DNA from: SXOA01 sp046593355
GTDB taxonomy: Bacteria > Planctomycetota > Planctomycetia > Pirellulales > Pirellulaceae
Assembly: GCA_046593355.1 (NCBI GenBank)
Contig: JBKJNY010000108.1
Span: forward strand, 1 to 64,000
Reading direction: 5' to 3'
DNA: 64,000 nucleotides
Shown piece after piece: positions 34,507-42,870 of the stretch. The first letter of the stretch is position 1; each line of letters starts with the position of its first letter. A program made the position numbers and the translations under genes. Under the pieces are notes generated by a model. It ran no database searches. It saw nothing but the letters and a program-made list of their open reading frames with translations, and was not told where the DNA came from.

Positions 34507-34989
34507 ATGGAAGCGTCCGTTAAAACCATTCATTCTCCACTCCGGATTCGCGTCGCGCCGGAAGAGGTGACGGTCCGCTACTGGGGACTTCGCGACGATC
34601 CGCTGGGCACCTGGCTGCGGGTGATTCTGGGCGCAGGCGCTAGTGCGGCCGTTGGCAAATTCCTCGGAAACGAAGCATGGGGCTGGGGGACACTGGCTCT
34701 GATGCTCATCACGCTCTGGCGGAGCATGATTCCGCTGCGATTTGAAATCAGCCCGCACGGCATCACGCAGATTGTGCTCGGCCGGCGGACCCGTATACTT
34801 TGGACTTCCATCCTCAATTACCAGGTCCATTCCCGTGGCGTGCTGCTCCTACCCGATGCCGCGGTAACTCCCCTCTCGCCCCTGCGCGGCTTGTTCCTGC
34901 CTTGGGGCTCGCACAAGGAACGAGTGCTCGCCAATATTGAATACTATCTCGCCTCCTGGACTGCTTCACAGACAACTACTTCCCGTTGA
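34507..34989 (+). CDS. Small membrane protein with PH-like tail
   Basis: The 160-residue protein has an N-terminal cytosolic part, two membrane helices (about 45-60 and 66-80) and then a beta-rich part (FEISPHGITQIVLGRRTRIL, VHSRGVLLLPDAAVTPLSPL) that resembles bacterial PH-like domains. No enzyme motif is visible. Its stop codon TGA is inside the left arm of palindrome family B, so the last residues come from the repeat. Confidence 0.6.
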   Translation: MEASVKTIHSPLRIRVAPEEVTVRYWGLRDDPLGTWLRVILGAGASAAVGKFLGNEAWGWGTLALMLITLWRSMIPLRFEISPHGITQIVLGRRTRILWTSILNYQVHSRGVLLLPDAAVTPLSPLRGLFLPWGSHKERVLANIEYYLASWTASQTTTSR

Positions 34990-35070
34990 AAAAAGGGTCA
35001 GGCACGTCGCCGCAACATTTTCTCATTCGCAATGAGTTTTCGTGGCTCCGAGCCAGACCCCTTTTTCAAC
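34985..35070. repeat. Palindromic repeat family B, copy 2 (opposite orientation)
   Basis: Ends GTTGAAAAAAGGGTCAGGCA and CCAGACCCCTTTTTCAAC. Compared with copy 1 (15995-16080) the two arms are exchanged, so the element is inverted; the centre is different. It supplies the stop codon of the preceding gene and lies 25 bases before the next start. Confidence 0.85.
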
Positions 35071-35094
35071 CCAGCCCACAACCTCACGCTAACG

Positions 35095-37302
35095 ATGCAA
35101 TCCTCCATCAAGCCCGCCCTGCTGGCCTTTGCTATGCTGGCCTGTCCCGCTCTCGCCGGCAATCGCTTCTTTCGCCGCTGGCAAGAGCCGCGATTGTCTC
35201 GCAATCCGTCAGCCGGACAGGTTCCCGTCCAGCTCGTTTCCACTCCCGCTCCCACAAAGCCCATGTATCCGGCCACGCGCAAATCCGATCACGTCGACGA
35301 ATACCACGGCACCAAAGTCCCTGATCCCTACCGCTGGCTCGAAGATCCCGATAGCGAGGAAACCAAGGCCTGGGTCCAAGCCCAAAACAAGGTGACCTTC
35401 GGCTATTTGGAACAGTTGCCGGCCCGAGAGCAGTTCCGCCAGCGGCTGACGAAACTCTGGAATTACGAGCGCTTCGGCCTGCCTATCAAGCGTCAGGGGC
35501 GCTACTTTTACTCCCGCAACAGCGGCCTGGAAAACCAGAATGCCGTGTATGTGGTGGAGGGGCTCGCCGCCCAGCCGCGGCTTTTGCTGGATCCCAACAC
35601 GCTGTCGAAGGACGGCACCGTCGCGCTGGCGAATTGGGTGGCCAGCGACGACGGCAAGCTCTTCGCCTACTCTCTCGCTCACGCCGGCTCGGATTGGAAT
35701 GAATGGAAGGTCCTCGACGTCGACACCGGCCGCAATCTTCCCGACCATCTGCAATGGGTCAAGTTCAGCTCCGTCTCCTGGACCCCCGACGGCCGCGGCT
35801 TCTTCTACAGCCGCTATGACGAACCGAAGGCGAGTGAAACCTTCACGGGCCAAAACTACTACCAGAAGCTCTACTTCCACAAACTGGGGGACGAGCAGGC
35901 CAAGGACACGCTGATCTATGAACGCAAGGACGAAAAGGAATGGGGCTTTGGCGGCGAAGTGACCGAGGACGGCCGCTATCTGGTTATCAGCGTTTGGCGG
36001 GGCACGGAGCGGAAGAACCAGGTCTTCTATAAAGACTTGCAAAAGTCCGATGCGAACGTCGTCGAGCTCCTCTCCGGCTTTGAGGCTGAATATAACTTCA
36101 TCGGCAGTCACGGATCAATCTTTTACCTGGTGACCGACAAGGACGCTCCGCTACGGCGGCTCATCGCACTTGATGTCTCCGCGGAGAAGCAACAGACACA
36201 AGAAATCATTCCGGAGGCGAAGCACGTCTTGCAGTCCGTCAGCCTCATCGGCGGGCACTTCATCGCCCACTATCTGCAGGATGCCTGCAGCGCGGTGAAG
36301 GTCCATGACCTGGCCGGAAAGCACGTCCGCGATGTGGACCTGCCCGCGCTCGGCTCCGCCAGCGGCTTCGGCGGACGACATGACGACAAGGAGACGTTTT
36401 ATTCCTTCACGAACTACACCACCCCAGGCAGCATCTATCGCTACGATGTGGCAACCGGCAAGAGCACCCTCTTCCGCGAGCCGAAAGTTGATTTCGACCC
36501 GTCCCAGTTTGAGGCCAAGCAGGTCTTCTACACCAGTCGTGACGGCACCAAGGTGCCGCTCATGATTGTGGCGAAGAAAGGCGTCAACTTGGACGGCAAT
36601 AACCCCACCATCCTGTACGGCTACGGCGGCTTTGATATCGCCCAGCGGCCTGGCTTTTCCGTCAGCACGTTGGCTTGGGTGGAGTCCGGCGGCATCTACG
36701 CGGCGGCCAACCTCCGCGGCGGCGGCGAGTACGGCCGCGCCTGGCACGAGGCCGGCATGCTCAAGAACAAGCAGAACGTTTTTGATGACTTTATCGCTGC
36801 CGCCCAGTGGCTGATCGATCAAAAATACACCGCCCCGCAGCGCCTTGGCATTCGCGGCGGCAGCAACGGCGGCTTGCTTGTCGGAGCTGCCATGACGCAG
36901 CGGCCGGAGCTGTTTGGCGCGGCAGTCCCGGCTGTCGGCGTGCTCGACATGCTCCGCTTCCACAAATTCACCATCGGCTGGGCCTGGGTCAATGAATATG
37001 GCAGTGCCGATAGCGCCGAGCAGTTCCCCACGCTGCTGGCCTACTCTCCGCTGCACCAACTGAAGCAGGGCACGAAATATCCCCCCACGCTCATCACCAC
37101 CGGCGACCACGATGACCGGGTCGTCCCCGCCCACAGCTTCAAATTCGCAGCCAAGCTGCAAGCCGCTCACACGGGCGACGCTCCCGTTCTCATCCGCATC
37201 GAAACTCGCGCCGGCCACGGCGCGGGCAAGCCCACCACCAAGCTCATCGAGGAAGCGGCCGACGTGCTGGCGTTTTTGAAAGCGACGGTCGGCAAACCGT
37301 GA
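35095..37302 (+). CDS. Prolyl oligopeptidase (peptidase S9A), exported
   Basis: ATG 35095 starts a signal peptide (MQSSIKPALLAFAMLACPAL, cleavage near LAG); the longer frame upstream is encoded by the palindrome. The 735-residue protein has the N-terminal propeller segment (YHGTKVPDPYRWLEDPDSEE) and the C-terminal alpha/beta-hydrolase with nucleophile GIRGGSNGGLLVGAAM (Ser), Asp in TTGDHDDRVVPAHS and His in RAGHGAGKPTTK. It cleaves short peptides after proline. Single gene, convergent with the signal peptidase gene across two palindromes. Confidence 0.93.
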   Translation: MQSSIKPALLAFAMLACPALAGNRFFRRWQEPRLSRNPSAGQVPVQLVSTPAPTKPMYPATRKSDHVDEYHGTKVPDPYRWLEDPDSEETKAWVQAQNKVTFGYLEQLPAREQFRQRLTKLWNYERFGLPIKRQGRYFYSRNSGLENQNAVYVVEGLAAQPRLLLDPNTLSKDGTVALANWVASDDGKLFAYSLAHAGSDWNEWKVLDVDTGRNLPDHLQWVKFSSVSWTPDGRGFFYSRYDEPKASETFTGQNYYQKLYFHKLGDEQAKDTLIYERKDEKEWGFGGEVTEDGRYLVISVWRGTERKNQVFYKDLQKSDANVVELLSGFEAEYNFIGSHGSIFYLVTDKDAPLRRLIALDVSAEKQQTQEIIPEAKHVLQSVSLIGGHFIAHYLQDACSAVKVHDLAGKHVRDVDLPALGSASGFGGRHDDKETFYSFTNYTTPGSIYRYDVATGKSTLFREPKVDFDPSQFEAKQVFYTSRDGTKVPLMIVAKKGVNLDGNNPTILYGYGGFDIAQRPGFSVSTLAWVESGGIYAAANLRGGGEYGRAWHEAGMLKNKQNVFDDFIAAAQWLIDQKYTAPQRLGIRGGSNGGLLVGAAMTQRPELFGAAVPAVGVLDMLRFHKFTIGWAWVNEYGSADSAEQFPTLLAYSPLHQLKQGTKYPPTLITTGDHDDRVVPAHSFKFAAKLQAAHTGDAPVLIRIETRAGHGAGKPTTKLIEEAADVLAFLKATVGKP

Positions 37303-37330
37303 TGCGGCGGCGAAGGGGTCGGACAGCGCC

Positions 37331-37402
37331 GGGGTCGGGAGTCATTGGCGTCCCAGCAATCTCCACTGCCCTAAGACTCGTTCGCCAATGACTCCCGTCC
37401 CC
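37331..37402. repeat. Palindromic repeat family A, copy 6 (compensated variant)
   Basis: GGGGTCGGGAGTCATTGGCG on the left and CGCCAATGACTCCCGTCCCC on the right. Compared with copy 1 the T to A change in GTCTTT/GTCATT is matched by the change in the other arm, so pairing is kept. Confidence 0.85.
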
Positions 37403-37487
37403 CTGACTCCGCCCGCCGGTCGACGCAGCCTTATGCGCGACCAGCGGCGCGCCAGCCAGGCCAGCCGCAGCCGACGTTCCAGCCGAG

Positions 37488-37558
37488 AGGGTCGGGAGTC
37501 TTTGGCTGCCGCGTTGAATCGGATAGAAACTTGTTCGGTGCCAAAGACTCCCGACCCC
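37488..37558. repeat. Palindromic repeat family A, copy 7
   Basis: GGGTCGGGAGTCTTTGGC and its near complement GCCAAAGACTCCCGACCCC. It abuts the 3' end of the signal peptidase gene. Confidence 0.85.
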
Positions 37559-37569
37559 GGTGCTTTGAG

Positions 37570-38925
37570 CTAGCGCCCAGTGGCGATGACTTTCCCCAGG
37601 ATGGAGTTCCCAGGAACTCCGATGCCGTCCCAGTGCCGGCTGTCGATGGAAACGGGCGAGTTGTCCCCCAGCAGGAAAAACTCATCATCCGCGAGCGGAG
37701 CGTCGGCCTGCCAGTCACCGCCGAGACGATTAGGGCTGAGGTGATAAATGTCTCGCCGGACCTGAAGGTGCGAGACTTCCAGCGGACCGCCGTAAGCGCC
37801 GATTTGCAGCAGGGACGTGCCGCCCGGAGCAATCTGTCGGTCGCCGGGGACTGGCATGCCGGGAACCGGCATTTCTTCGTACCCGAACGTGGCCACGAGG
37901 TGGCGGTTGTAGGCAAACAGAAACCTCCCGTCGCAGAGGGCGGCTTCCAAGGTAAACTCGCGTGCTGACCGGGGAAGATTGTCAGTGACGATGGTCGAGC
38001 CGTTTTTCAGGACCAGAAATCGCCTCGAATCGAGTTGCAGGTGAAGCGTAATTTTGTGAGGCGGGTCCTGCATGGTGAGAATGAAATCGCCGCTTTCGGC
38101 CTGGACGTGGCAGCGGAGCAATAGGTCGCGCACGGGGTTGAGCCCGCGAGTTTCTGCTTGATTGTAGCTGTCGTTGTCTTGAATCGTGGCCGCTGCGGTG
38201 CGGGGCGCGGGGCTGGCGCTCGCGTGCCAATGCTCATAGGCAAGCCACTGAGCTTCCTCCCGGCCTGCTGCCGGCAGGAAGCGAAAGCCGTCGCTCGTCG
38301 CCCGCCAGTCCGAGTCATTCGGTTCGGTCGGCAGCCAGCGCTCGTTGGTCGGCAAACCGCGCGGCAGAAAGTCGCTATCATGCACGAGGAGGCTGACTTC
38401 CCTCAATTCCTTCATGGATTTGCGGACGGCCTTTCCATCCGCCAGCAAATCGCCGTTGCGAACGCCGGGACGCTCCAGCGGCAGGGCGGCAATCCGCTTC
38501 ACGGCGAAGGGACTGGCCGTTTTATCGGGCGGCAGCGGGTCGATGAGCATGACCATGTCGCCGCGCCGGGGAGCGGTCCAGAGATAGGGCCACGTATCGA
38601 CCAGAACTCGGTCGCCGCGGCGGAGGTCTTCGTCCCGCAGCTCATTCTCGCGAAAACCGCAGTTGGGGCAGACGGCGCGGCGGTCATCCGGGTAGTCGTC
38701 GGCGTCACAGCGAAAGGTAATGCCGCAGTCGCTGCAAGTGACGCGGAAGTGGTTGCCGTAGAGGGTTTCGGCCATGGAAGGGCCGTCAATACGGATGGTC
38801 CGCACCAGCCCCTTGATGCACCCCAGCCGAATGAGCGCCGGCGCGAGCACCGCCGCCATCAGCAGCATCACCGACAGCCGAAGGCGGCTGAGAGGGTCGG
38901 TGAGAATGAGCTGGCGTTGCGGCAT
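37570..38925 (-). CDS. Signal peptidase I with an embedded zinc ribbon and a large extra domain
   Basis: Start taken as ATG 38925 (MPQRQLILTDPLSRLRLSV). The 451-residue protein has one N-terminal membrane helix, the nucleophile in IDGPSMAETLYG (Ser in GPSM) and Lys in FAVKRIAALPLERPG, and ends with FLLGDNSPVSIDSRHWDGIG, the usual C-terminal box. Inserted after the Ser motif is a four-Cys zinc ribbon (VTCSDCGITFRCDADDYPDD and CPNCGFRENEL). A beta-rich segment of about 200 residues (near 190-400) separates the catalytic Lys from the C-terminal box. It removes signal peptides at the membrane. Confidence 0.9.
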   Translation of the reverse strand: MPQRQLILTDPLSRLRLSVMLLMAAVLAPALIRLGCIKGLVRTIRIDGPSMAETLYGNHFRVTCSDCGITFRCDADDYPDDRRAVCPNCGFRENELRDEDLRRGDRVLVDTWPYLWTAPRRGDMVMLIDPLPPDKTASPFAVKRIAALPLERPGVRNGDLLADGKAVRKSMKELREVSLLVHDSDFLPRGLPTNERWLPTEPNDSDWRATSDGFRFLPAAGREEAQWLAYEHWHASASPAPRTAAATIQDNDSYNQAETRGLNPVRDLLLRCHVQAESGDFILTMQDPPHKITLHLQLDSRRFLVLKNGSTIVTDNLPRSAREFTLEAALCDGRFLFAYNRHLVATFGYEEMPVPGMPVPGDRQIAPGGTSLLQIGAYGGPLEVSHLQVRRDIYHLSPNRLGGDWQADAPLADDEFFLLGDNSPVSIDSRHWDGIGVPGNSILGKVIATGR

Positions 38926-38985
38926 GTGTGAGCTAGAGTTGCAACGGTCCAACGCTCGGGGTTCAAAGTTCAAGGTTGGAAGGTT

Positions 38986-40071
38986 ATGGTTGCCAGGATT
39001 CTACTCGCTGTGCCCGGATTAGTCGTTGCGATTCTCGCGGTTATGCCGGGAAACGTCGCCATCGCCCAGCAGGCGTTCAAGCTGCAGCTTGCTGGCCGGT
39101 GGGTCGAAGGAACGCCACTGGTGGCAACGGAGAAGCAGGTCTTCTTGCTCGCGCGGGACGGGAAGATGTGGGAATTCGCCCCGTCGGAGGCGAAAAGTTA
39201 CAGCAAATCAAGCGACACGTTTTACGCGTATTCGCAAGCCGAGATGCGCGGCCAGCTCATGCGGGAATTCGGCAGCAAGTTTGAGGTCTCTGGCAGTGGA
39301 CATTACCTGGTGGTCCATCCAGCGGGGCAGAAGGATCTGTGGGCGCCGCGATTTGAAGAACTCTACCGTTCCTTCGTCCACTACTTCAACACCCGCGCGT
39401 TTCGTCCCAGTGAGCCTCGCTTTCCGATGGTGGCCGTCGTCTATCCCCGGCAGGCGGATTTTCAGCGGGCGGCGACGGCGGACGGCTCCATGAATGTTCA
39501 GAACATGCTGGGGTATTACTCGCCGAAGTCCAACCGCATCGCTCTGTTTGACGTGACTGCCGGCCGGACCGGGCTCGACTGGTCGACCAACGCCGACACC
39601 ATCATCCACGAGGCGACGCACCAGATGGCGTTCAATGCCGGCATGCACAATCGCTTTGGGCAGTCGCCACTGTGGGTCTGTGAAGGGCTGGCGACGATGT
39701 TTGAAGCCCGCGGCGTCTGGAACGGCCGCGTCCATCAAAACCAGGCGGACCGCGTGAACCGCATCCAGCTCGCGGCTTTCCGCCACTATCAGCCGCGGCG
39801 GAGCTCGAACGCGATTGCCGAGACCGTAAGCTCCGACAGGGCATTCAACAATGACACCGAAGCGGCCTATGCCGAAGCCTGGGTACTCTCCTTCTTCCTC
39901 AGCGAGCAAGAGCCGCGGAAGTACGTGCAGTACTTGTCGAAAACCGCAGCCGTCAAGGACTTCACGCTGTACCCCGGCCCCCAGCGGCTGAAAGACTTCA
40001 CCGACATTTTTGGCGGCAACTTCGGCCTGCTCGAAGCCCGCATGAAGCGGTTTATCGGGGAGCTGAAGTAG
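38986..40071 (+). CDS. DUF1570 exported metallopeptidase-like protein
   Basis: The 361-residue protein begins with a signal peptide (ILLAVPGLVVAILAVMPGNV, cleavage near AIAQ). It contains the planctomycete DUF1570 pattern: NMLGYYSPKSNRIALFDVTA, TIIHEATHQMAFNAGMHNRF (HEATH zinc-type motif), then PLWVCEGLATMFEARG. The HExxH site and downstream Glu suggest a gluzincin-type zinc peptidase, but no activity is proven for the family. GTG or ATG starts close by do not change the signal. It stands alone, divergent from the signal peptidase gene. Confidence 0.88.
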   Translation: MVARILLAVPGLVVAILAVMPGNVAIAQQAFKLQLAGRWVEGTPLVATEKQVFLLARDGKMWEFAPSEAKSYSKSSDTFYAYSQAEMRGQLMREFGSKFEVSGSGHYLVVHPAGQKDLWAPRFEELYRSFVHYFNTRAFRPSEPRFPMVAVVYPRQADFQRAATADGSMNVQNMLGYYSPKSNRIALFDVTAGRTGLDWSTNADTIIHEATHQMAFNAGMHNRFGQSPLWVCEGLATMFEARGVWNGRVHQNQADRVNRIQLAAFRHYQPRRSSNAIAETVSSDRAFNNDTEAAYAEAWVLSFFLSEQEPRKYVQYLSKTAAVKDFTLYPGPQRLKDFTDIFGGNFGLLEARMKRFIGELK

Positions 40072-40084
40072 GCGGAACATATGA

Positions 40085-40161
40085 CAAAAGCCTGAAGCGC
40101 AAGCGAAGGACAGCGTTTTTTCTTGTGCGATGCTGTCCTTCGCTTGCGCTTCAGGCTTGTG
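40085..40161. repeat. Palindromic repeat family C, copy 2
   Basis: CAAAAGCCTGAAGCGCAAGC and GCTTGCGCTTCAGGCTTGTG arms as in copy 1; the inner stem here is GGACAGC/GCTGTCC, compared with GGAAA/TTTCC in copy 1, so both copies remain paired. Confidence 0.85.
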
Positions 40162-40166
40162 TTGCC

Positions 40167-41309
40167 CTACGCGATGCTCTTCTCCGCCTGCATCATCTCC
40201 CGGAACTGCCGGAACAGATAGCGGCTGTCGTGGGGGCCGCTGGAGGATTCGGGGTGGTACTGCACGCTGAAGGCGGGGGCCTCCTTGTGCCTCATCCCGG
40301 CCACGGTGTTGTCGTTGAGATTCCTGTGGGTAACTTCCAGGCAGGAGGGAAGCGATTCCTCCTCCACCGCAAAACCGTGATTCTGGGCGGTGATTTCCAC
40401 CTTTCCCGTGAGCACGTTCATCACCGGCTGGTTCGCGCCGCGGTGGCCGAACTTGAGCTTGAAAGTCTTGGCTCCGCACGCTAGCCCCAGCAGTTGATGG
40501 CCGAGGCAGATGCCAAACACCGGCACCTTGCCGAGCACGCCGCGGATGCAGTTCTGGGCGTAATCCAGCGGTTCGGGATCGCCGGGTCCGTTACTGAGAA
40601 AGACGCCGTCGGGGTGGTATGCCAGCACATCCTCAGCCGTGGCAGTGCCGGGCAGGATCGTGACGCGGCTTCCTTCATCCCACAGATGGCGGGCGATGTT
40701 CCATTTCATGCCGTAATCCAGGGCGACGACGTGAAAGTCCTTCTGCTCGAACGCCGGATTGGGCTCCATCGTCAGCTTGGCCCAGGAACTGAGCGGCTGT
40801 TTCCATTGGCTAGGCAGAGAAGGGAGGACTTCCCGCACTAAGTCGCGGCCGACGAGGCCGGGGCTGGCCTTGGCTTTGCGGACGAGGCTGGCGTCATTGA
40901 GGTCGGTGGTGGAAACAATCCCCTTCATCGCCCCGCCTGTGCGCAGCCGCCGCACCAAAGCCCGCGTATCAATTCCCGCCAGACCGACGATGCCGTGCCG
41001 CTTCAGAAACGCATCCAGCGATTCCTGCGAGCGAAAGTTGCTCGGCCGGTCCGTCACTTCCTTGACGATGAAGCCGGCGAGGTGCGGCTTGCCGCTTTCC
41101 ACGTCCTCTTCGTTGATGCCGTAGTTGCCGATCTCGGGATACGTCATCGCGACGATCTGCCCGCGATAGCTCGGGTCGGTGAGAATCTCCTGATAGCCGG
41201 TCATCGACGTGTTGAAGCAGACCTCCCCATCCACCTCACCTGCCGCGCCGAACGAAAGGCCGGTAAAAACAGTGCCATCCTCCAGGGCAAGCTTTGCGGG
41301 CTGCGTCAT
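40167..41309 (-). CDS. carA: Carbamoyl-phosphate synthase small subunit
   Basis: Start taken as ATG 41309 (MTQPAKLALEDGTVFTGLSF). The 380-residue protein has the N-terminal CarA domain with FNTSMTGYQEILTDPSYRGQ and the glutamine amidotransferase domain: Cys in GICLGHQLLGLACG and the His-Glu pair in SVQYHPESSSGPHDSRYLF. It hydrolyses glutamine and passes ammonia to the large subunit (carB, not in the window) to make carbamoyl phosphate for pyrimidine and arginine synthesis. Downstream is a palindrome; upstream lies a leader with a possible small ORF. Confidence 0.95.
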   Translation of the reverse strand: MTQPAKLALEDGTVFTGLSFGAAGEVDGEVCFNTSMTGYQEILTDPSYRGQIVAMTYPEIGNYGINEEDVESGKPHLAGFIVKEVTDRPSNFRSQESLDAFLKRHGIVGLAGIDTRALVRRLRTGGAMKGIVSTTDLNDASLVRKAKASPGLVGRDLVREVLPSLPSQWKQPLSSWAKLTMEPNPAFEQKDFHVVALDYGMKWNIARHLWDEGSRVTILPGTATAEDVLAYHPDGVFLSNGPGDPEPLDYAQNCIRGVLGKVPVFGICLGHQLLGLACGAKTFKLKFGHRGANQPVMNVLTGKVEITAQNHGFAVEEESLPSCLEVTHRNLNDNTVAGMRHKEAPAFSVQYHPESSSGPHDSRYLFRQFREMMQAEKSIA

Positions 41310-41329
41310 AATCTCCACCAAATCCTTCT

Positions 41330-41434
41330 CTATCTTTCGCCGCTGCGGCGGACCTTGCGTTTGTCCCACAGCAGCCTCAAGTCGCCTGGAAGCATGTCCC
41401 GATACCCCATGTACGGCTGTGGGTCTTCGGACAA
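41330..41434 (-). CDS. Candidate 34-residue leader ORF upstream of carA
   Basis: TTG start at 41434, reading (M)SEDPQPYMGYRDMLPGDL and continuing RLLWDKRKVRRSGER to TAG at 41330. An internal ATG (41410) would give 26 residues. The composition looks protein-like (acidic start, YMGYRDM, basic tail). It ends 20 bases before carA. No clear ribosome-binding site is seen. It could be a leader peptide for carA attenuation or a chance frame. Confidence 0.35.
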   Translation of the reverse strand: MSEDPQPYMGYRDMLPGDLRLLWDKRKVRRSGER

Positions 41435-41467
41435 GGGAGCAATCCCGCGTCTGGAACAGCCAAATCG

Positions 41468-41506
41468 GGAGGGTTTCAGTTGCGGCGAGCTGAAACCCTC
41501 CTTTTT
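41468..41506 (+). terminator. Plus-strand terminator hairpin in the carA leader region
   Basis: GGAGGGTTTCAG and CTGAAACCCTCC form a perfect stem around a ten-base loop, followed by TTTTT on the plus strand. No plus-strand gene lies between it and the oppositely oriented carA, so it may end a short plus-strand RNA of about 130 bases that can fold through CCCACAGC/GCTGTGGG. Confidence 0.65.
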
Positions 41507-41606
41507 CGTTTCTTGAGGAAATCTTCCGCGGGCGGCAGGGGCGGCCTAAACGGAGTGAATTATAGCGGGGGAGGGGAAATGCGGTAGGGAGCGGACGCCT
41601 ATCTCG

Positions 41607-42023
41607 TTACGGGAATTGCCCGACGCTCGCCAGGAACTGCCTGGTTGCCAAAACGCTAGGACGATTCATTCCCAGAGCTACTACGGTAGCACGACCACGC
41701 GGCGTAAGTCCTATGAGCCGCCATTCTTTGCTCCAGGCAAAATGATCACTCCAAACATTCGTTCGCGGATGGAACAGCGGTTGCTTCGAGGCAGTCGATG
41801 GATCATCCGCTGCTAGTCGATCAGCCTTGCGGAGCGAGCATGAAACGCACGCCAAGGCGAGATTATCCAAATCCGATTTACCGCCCGCCGAACGCGGCAA
41901 AATGTGATCAAAATGAAAGGCCGCTTCCTGGAATTCTTGAGGAAGGTGACAGTACTCACACGAAAGGCGCGCTCGTTCCCGTACCGCGCGAACCAAGGCA
42001 ACTGGAATGTACGTAGACGTCAT
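41607..42023 (-). CDS. HNH endonuclease
   Basis: The 138-residue protein has the HNH/treble-clef motif: CEYCHLPQ, then FHFDHILPRSAGGKSDLDN and LALACVSCSLRKAD, with Cys pairs, the His of DH and the Asn of DN in place. HNH proteins cut DNA. It overlaps the preceding gene by four bases (ATGA) and is probably translated with it. The C-terminus (ATVVALGMNRPSVLATRQFL) resembles the tail of stand-alone HNH proteins that travel with a small partner. Target unknown. Confidence 0.88.
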   Translation of the reverse strand: MTSTYIPVALVRAVRERARLSCEYCHLPQEFQEAAFHFDHILPRSAGGKSDLDNLALACVSCSLRKADRLAADDPSTASKQPLFHPRTNVWSDHFAWSKEWRLIGLTPRGRATVVALGMNRPSVLATRQFLASVGQFP

Positions 42024-42247
42024 CGCTTCTTGCGAGTCGGGGCAAAACGTGCGCGGAGTTTCACGAGCGACAGCCAGTCCGAAAGCTCCACCAGCGCCTT
42101 TGCCTCCTTACGTTCTTTCGGCGTCAGCTTACCTTCCAGGTCGTACTTGTCGAGCAACTCCGTGAGCCTGCGGTCGAGCGCTCGGGGCATTTTGAAGCGA
42201 GCCCAGTCTTTCGGCAAATCGACTTTGATGGAAACAGAAGCGGACAT
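42020..42247 (-). CDS. Small partner protein of the HNH endonuclease
   Basis: The 75-residue protein is charged and helical: MSASVSIKVDLPKDWARFKM, then LDRRLTELLDKYDLEGKLTP and KERKEAKALVELSDWLSLVK. It overlaps the HNH gene by four bases. The pattern (a short strand, then two helices with basic residues) and coupling suggest a dedicated partner, possibly an antitoxin or regulator. Function unknown. Confidence 0.7.
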   Translation of the reverse strand: MSASVSIKVDLPKDWARFKMPRALDRRLTELLDKYDLEGKLTPKERKEAKALVELSDWLSLVKLRARFAPTRKKR

Positions 42248-42262
42248 GGGAGTCGGTGCCTG

Positions 42263-42868
42263 CTAGCGAGTTTGTTGGTCCGGTGTATCCAGTATATGCT
42301 GAAGTCGCGACGCAAACTCGGGCGGAAAGCGGATTGGCCACGTCGAATCGATGAGTTCCACGTCCGCCAGGTCACGCAGATAGACTTTCTCCACCAAGAG
42401 GAAGGTGGAAAGGCACATTCCAACGAGCGGCTCCAGCGAAAGATGCCAAAAGTGTGCTGGTAGGGCAAGTCTGACATCTGCAATGTCCGGTACTGGCCAG
42501 AAGTCGTCGGCTCGGACCTTGACCCCTGCGATGAACACGCGGACGGCATCGCGAATTTTGGAATCGGGCTTCTCTAGAAATGCGTGAATGTCATTCCTTC
42601 TGACATACACGAAGCCACTCGCCGTGAGTGCGTCTCTTGCGGCGTCAAAGTCGCTTTGCCGCACTATTATATCGACGTCCGGACAGTTGCGGACGCCACC
42701 AGCATCGGCTGTTTCCACCCAAGCGGCGACAGCATTTCCACCTGCAACGGCATTGGGAACTCCTGCGGCATTCAACGCCGCAGTGGAGCGCAGAAGCCTT
42801 TCCCGAACTCGTTCAACGGCTCGGGACATTCTCTCCCAAGTGACCGGATTGATTGAATTAGGAATCAT
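42263..42868 (-). CDS. Nucleotidyltransferase-fold protein
   Basis: The 201-residue protein shows the nucleotidyltransferase pattern in a weakened form: VPNAVAGGNAVAAWVETADA then NCPDVDIIVRQSDFDAARDA (DVDII, as in GG/GS-x-D-x-D), and a third acidic strand RDAVRVFIAGVKVRADDF. A helical C-terminal part follows. Such proteins occur in toxin-antitoxin-like pairs and in housekeeping roles. It starts three bases after the aminotransferase stop and continues into the HNH pair, all on the minus strand. Confidence 0.75.
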   Translation of the reverse strand: MIPNSINPVTWERMSRAVERVRERLLRSTAALNAAGVPNAVAGGNAVAAWVETADAGGVRNCPDVDIIVRQSDFDAARDALTASGFVYVRRNDIHAFLEKPDSKIRDAVRVFIAGVKVRADDFWPVPDIADVRLALPAHFWHLSLEPLVGMCLSTFLLVEKVYLRDLADVELIDSTWPIRFPPEFASRLQHILDTPDQQTR

Positions 42869-42870
42869 CG

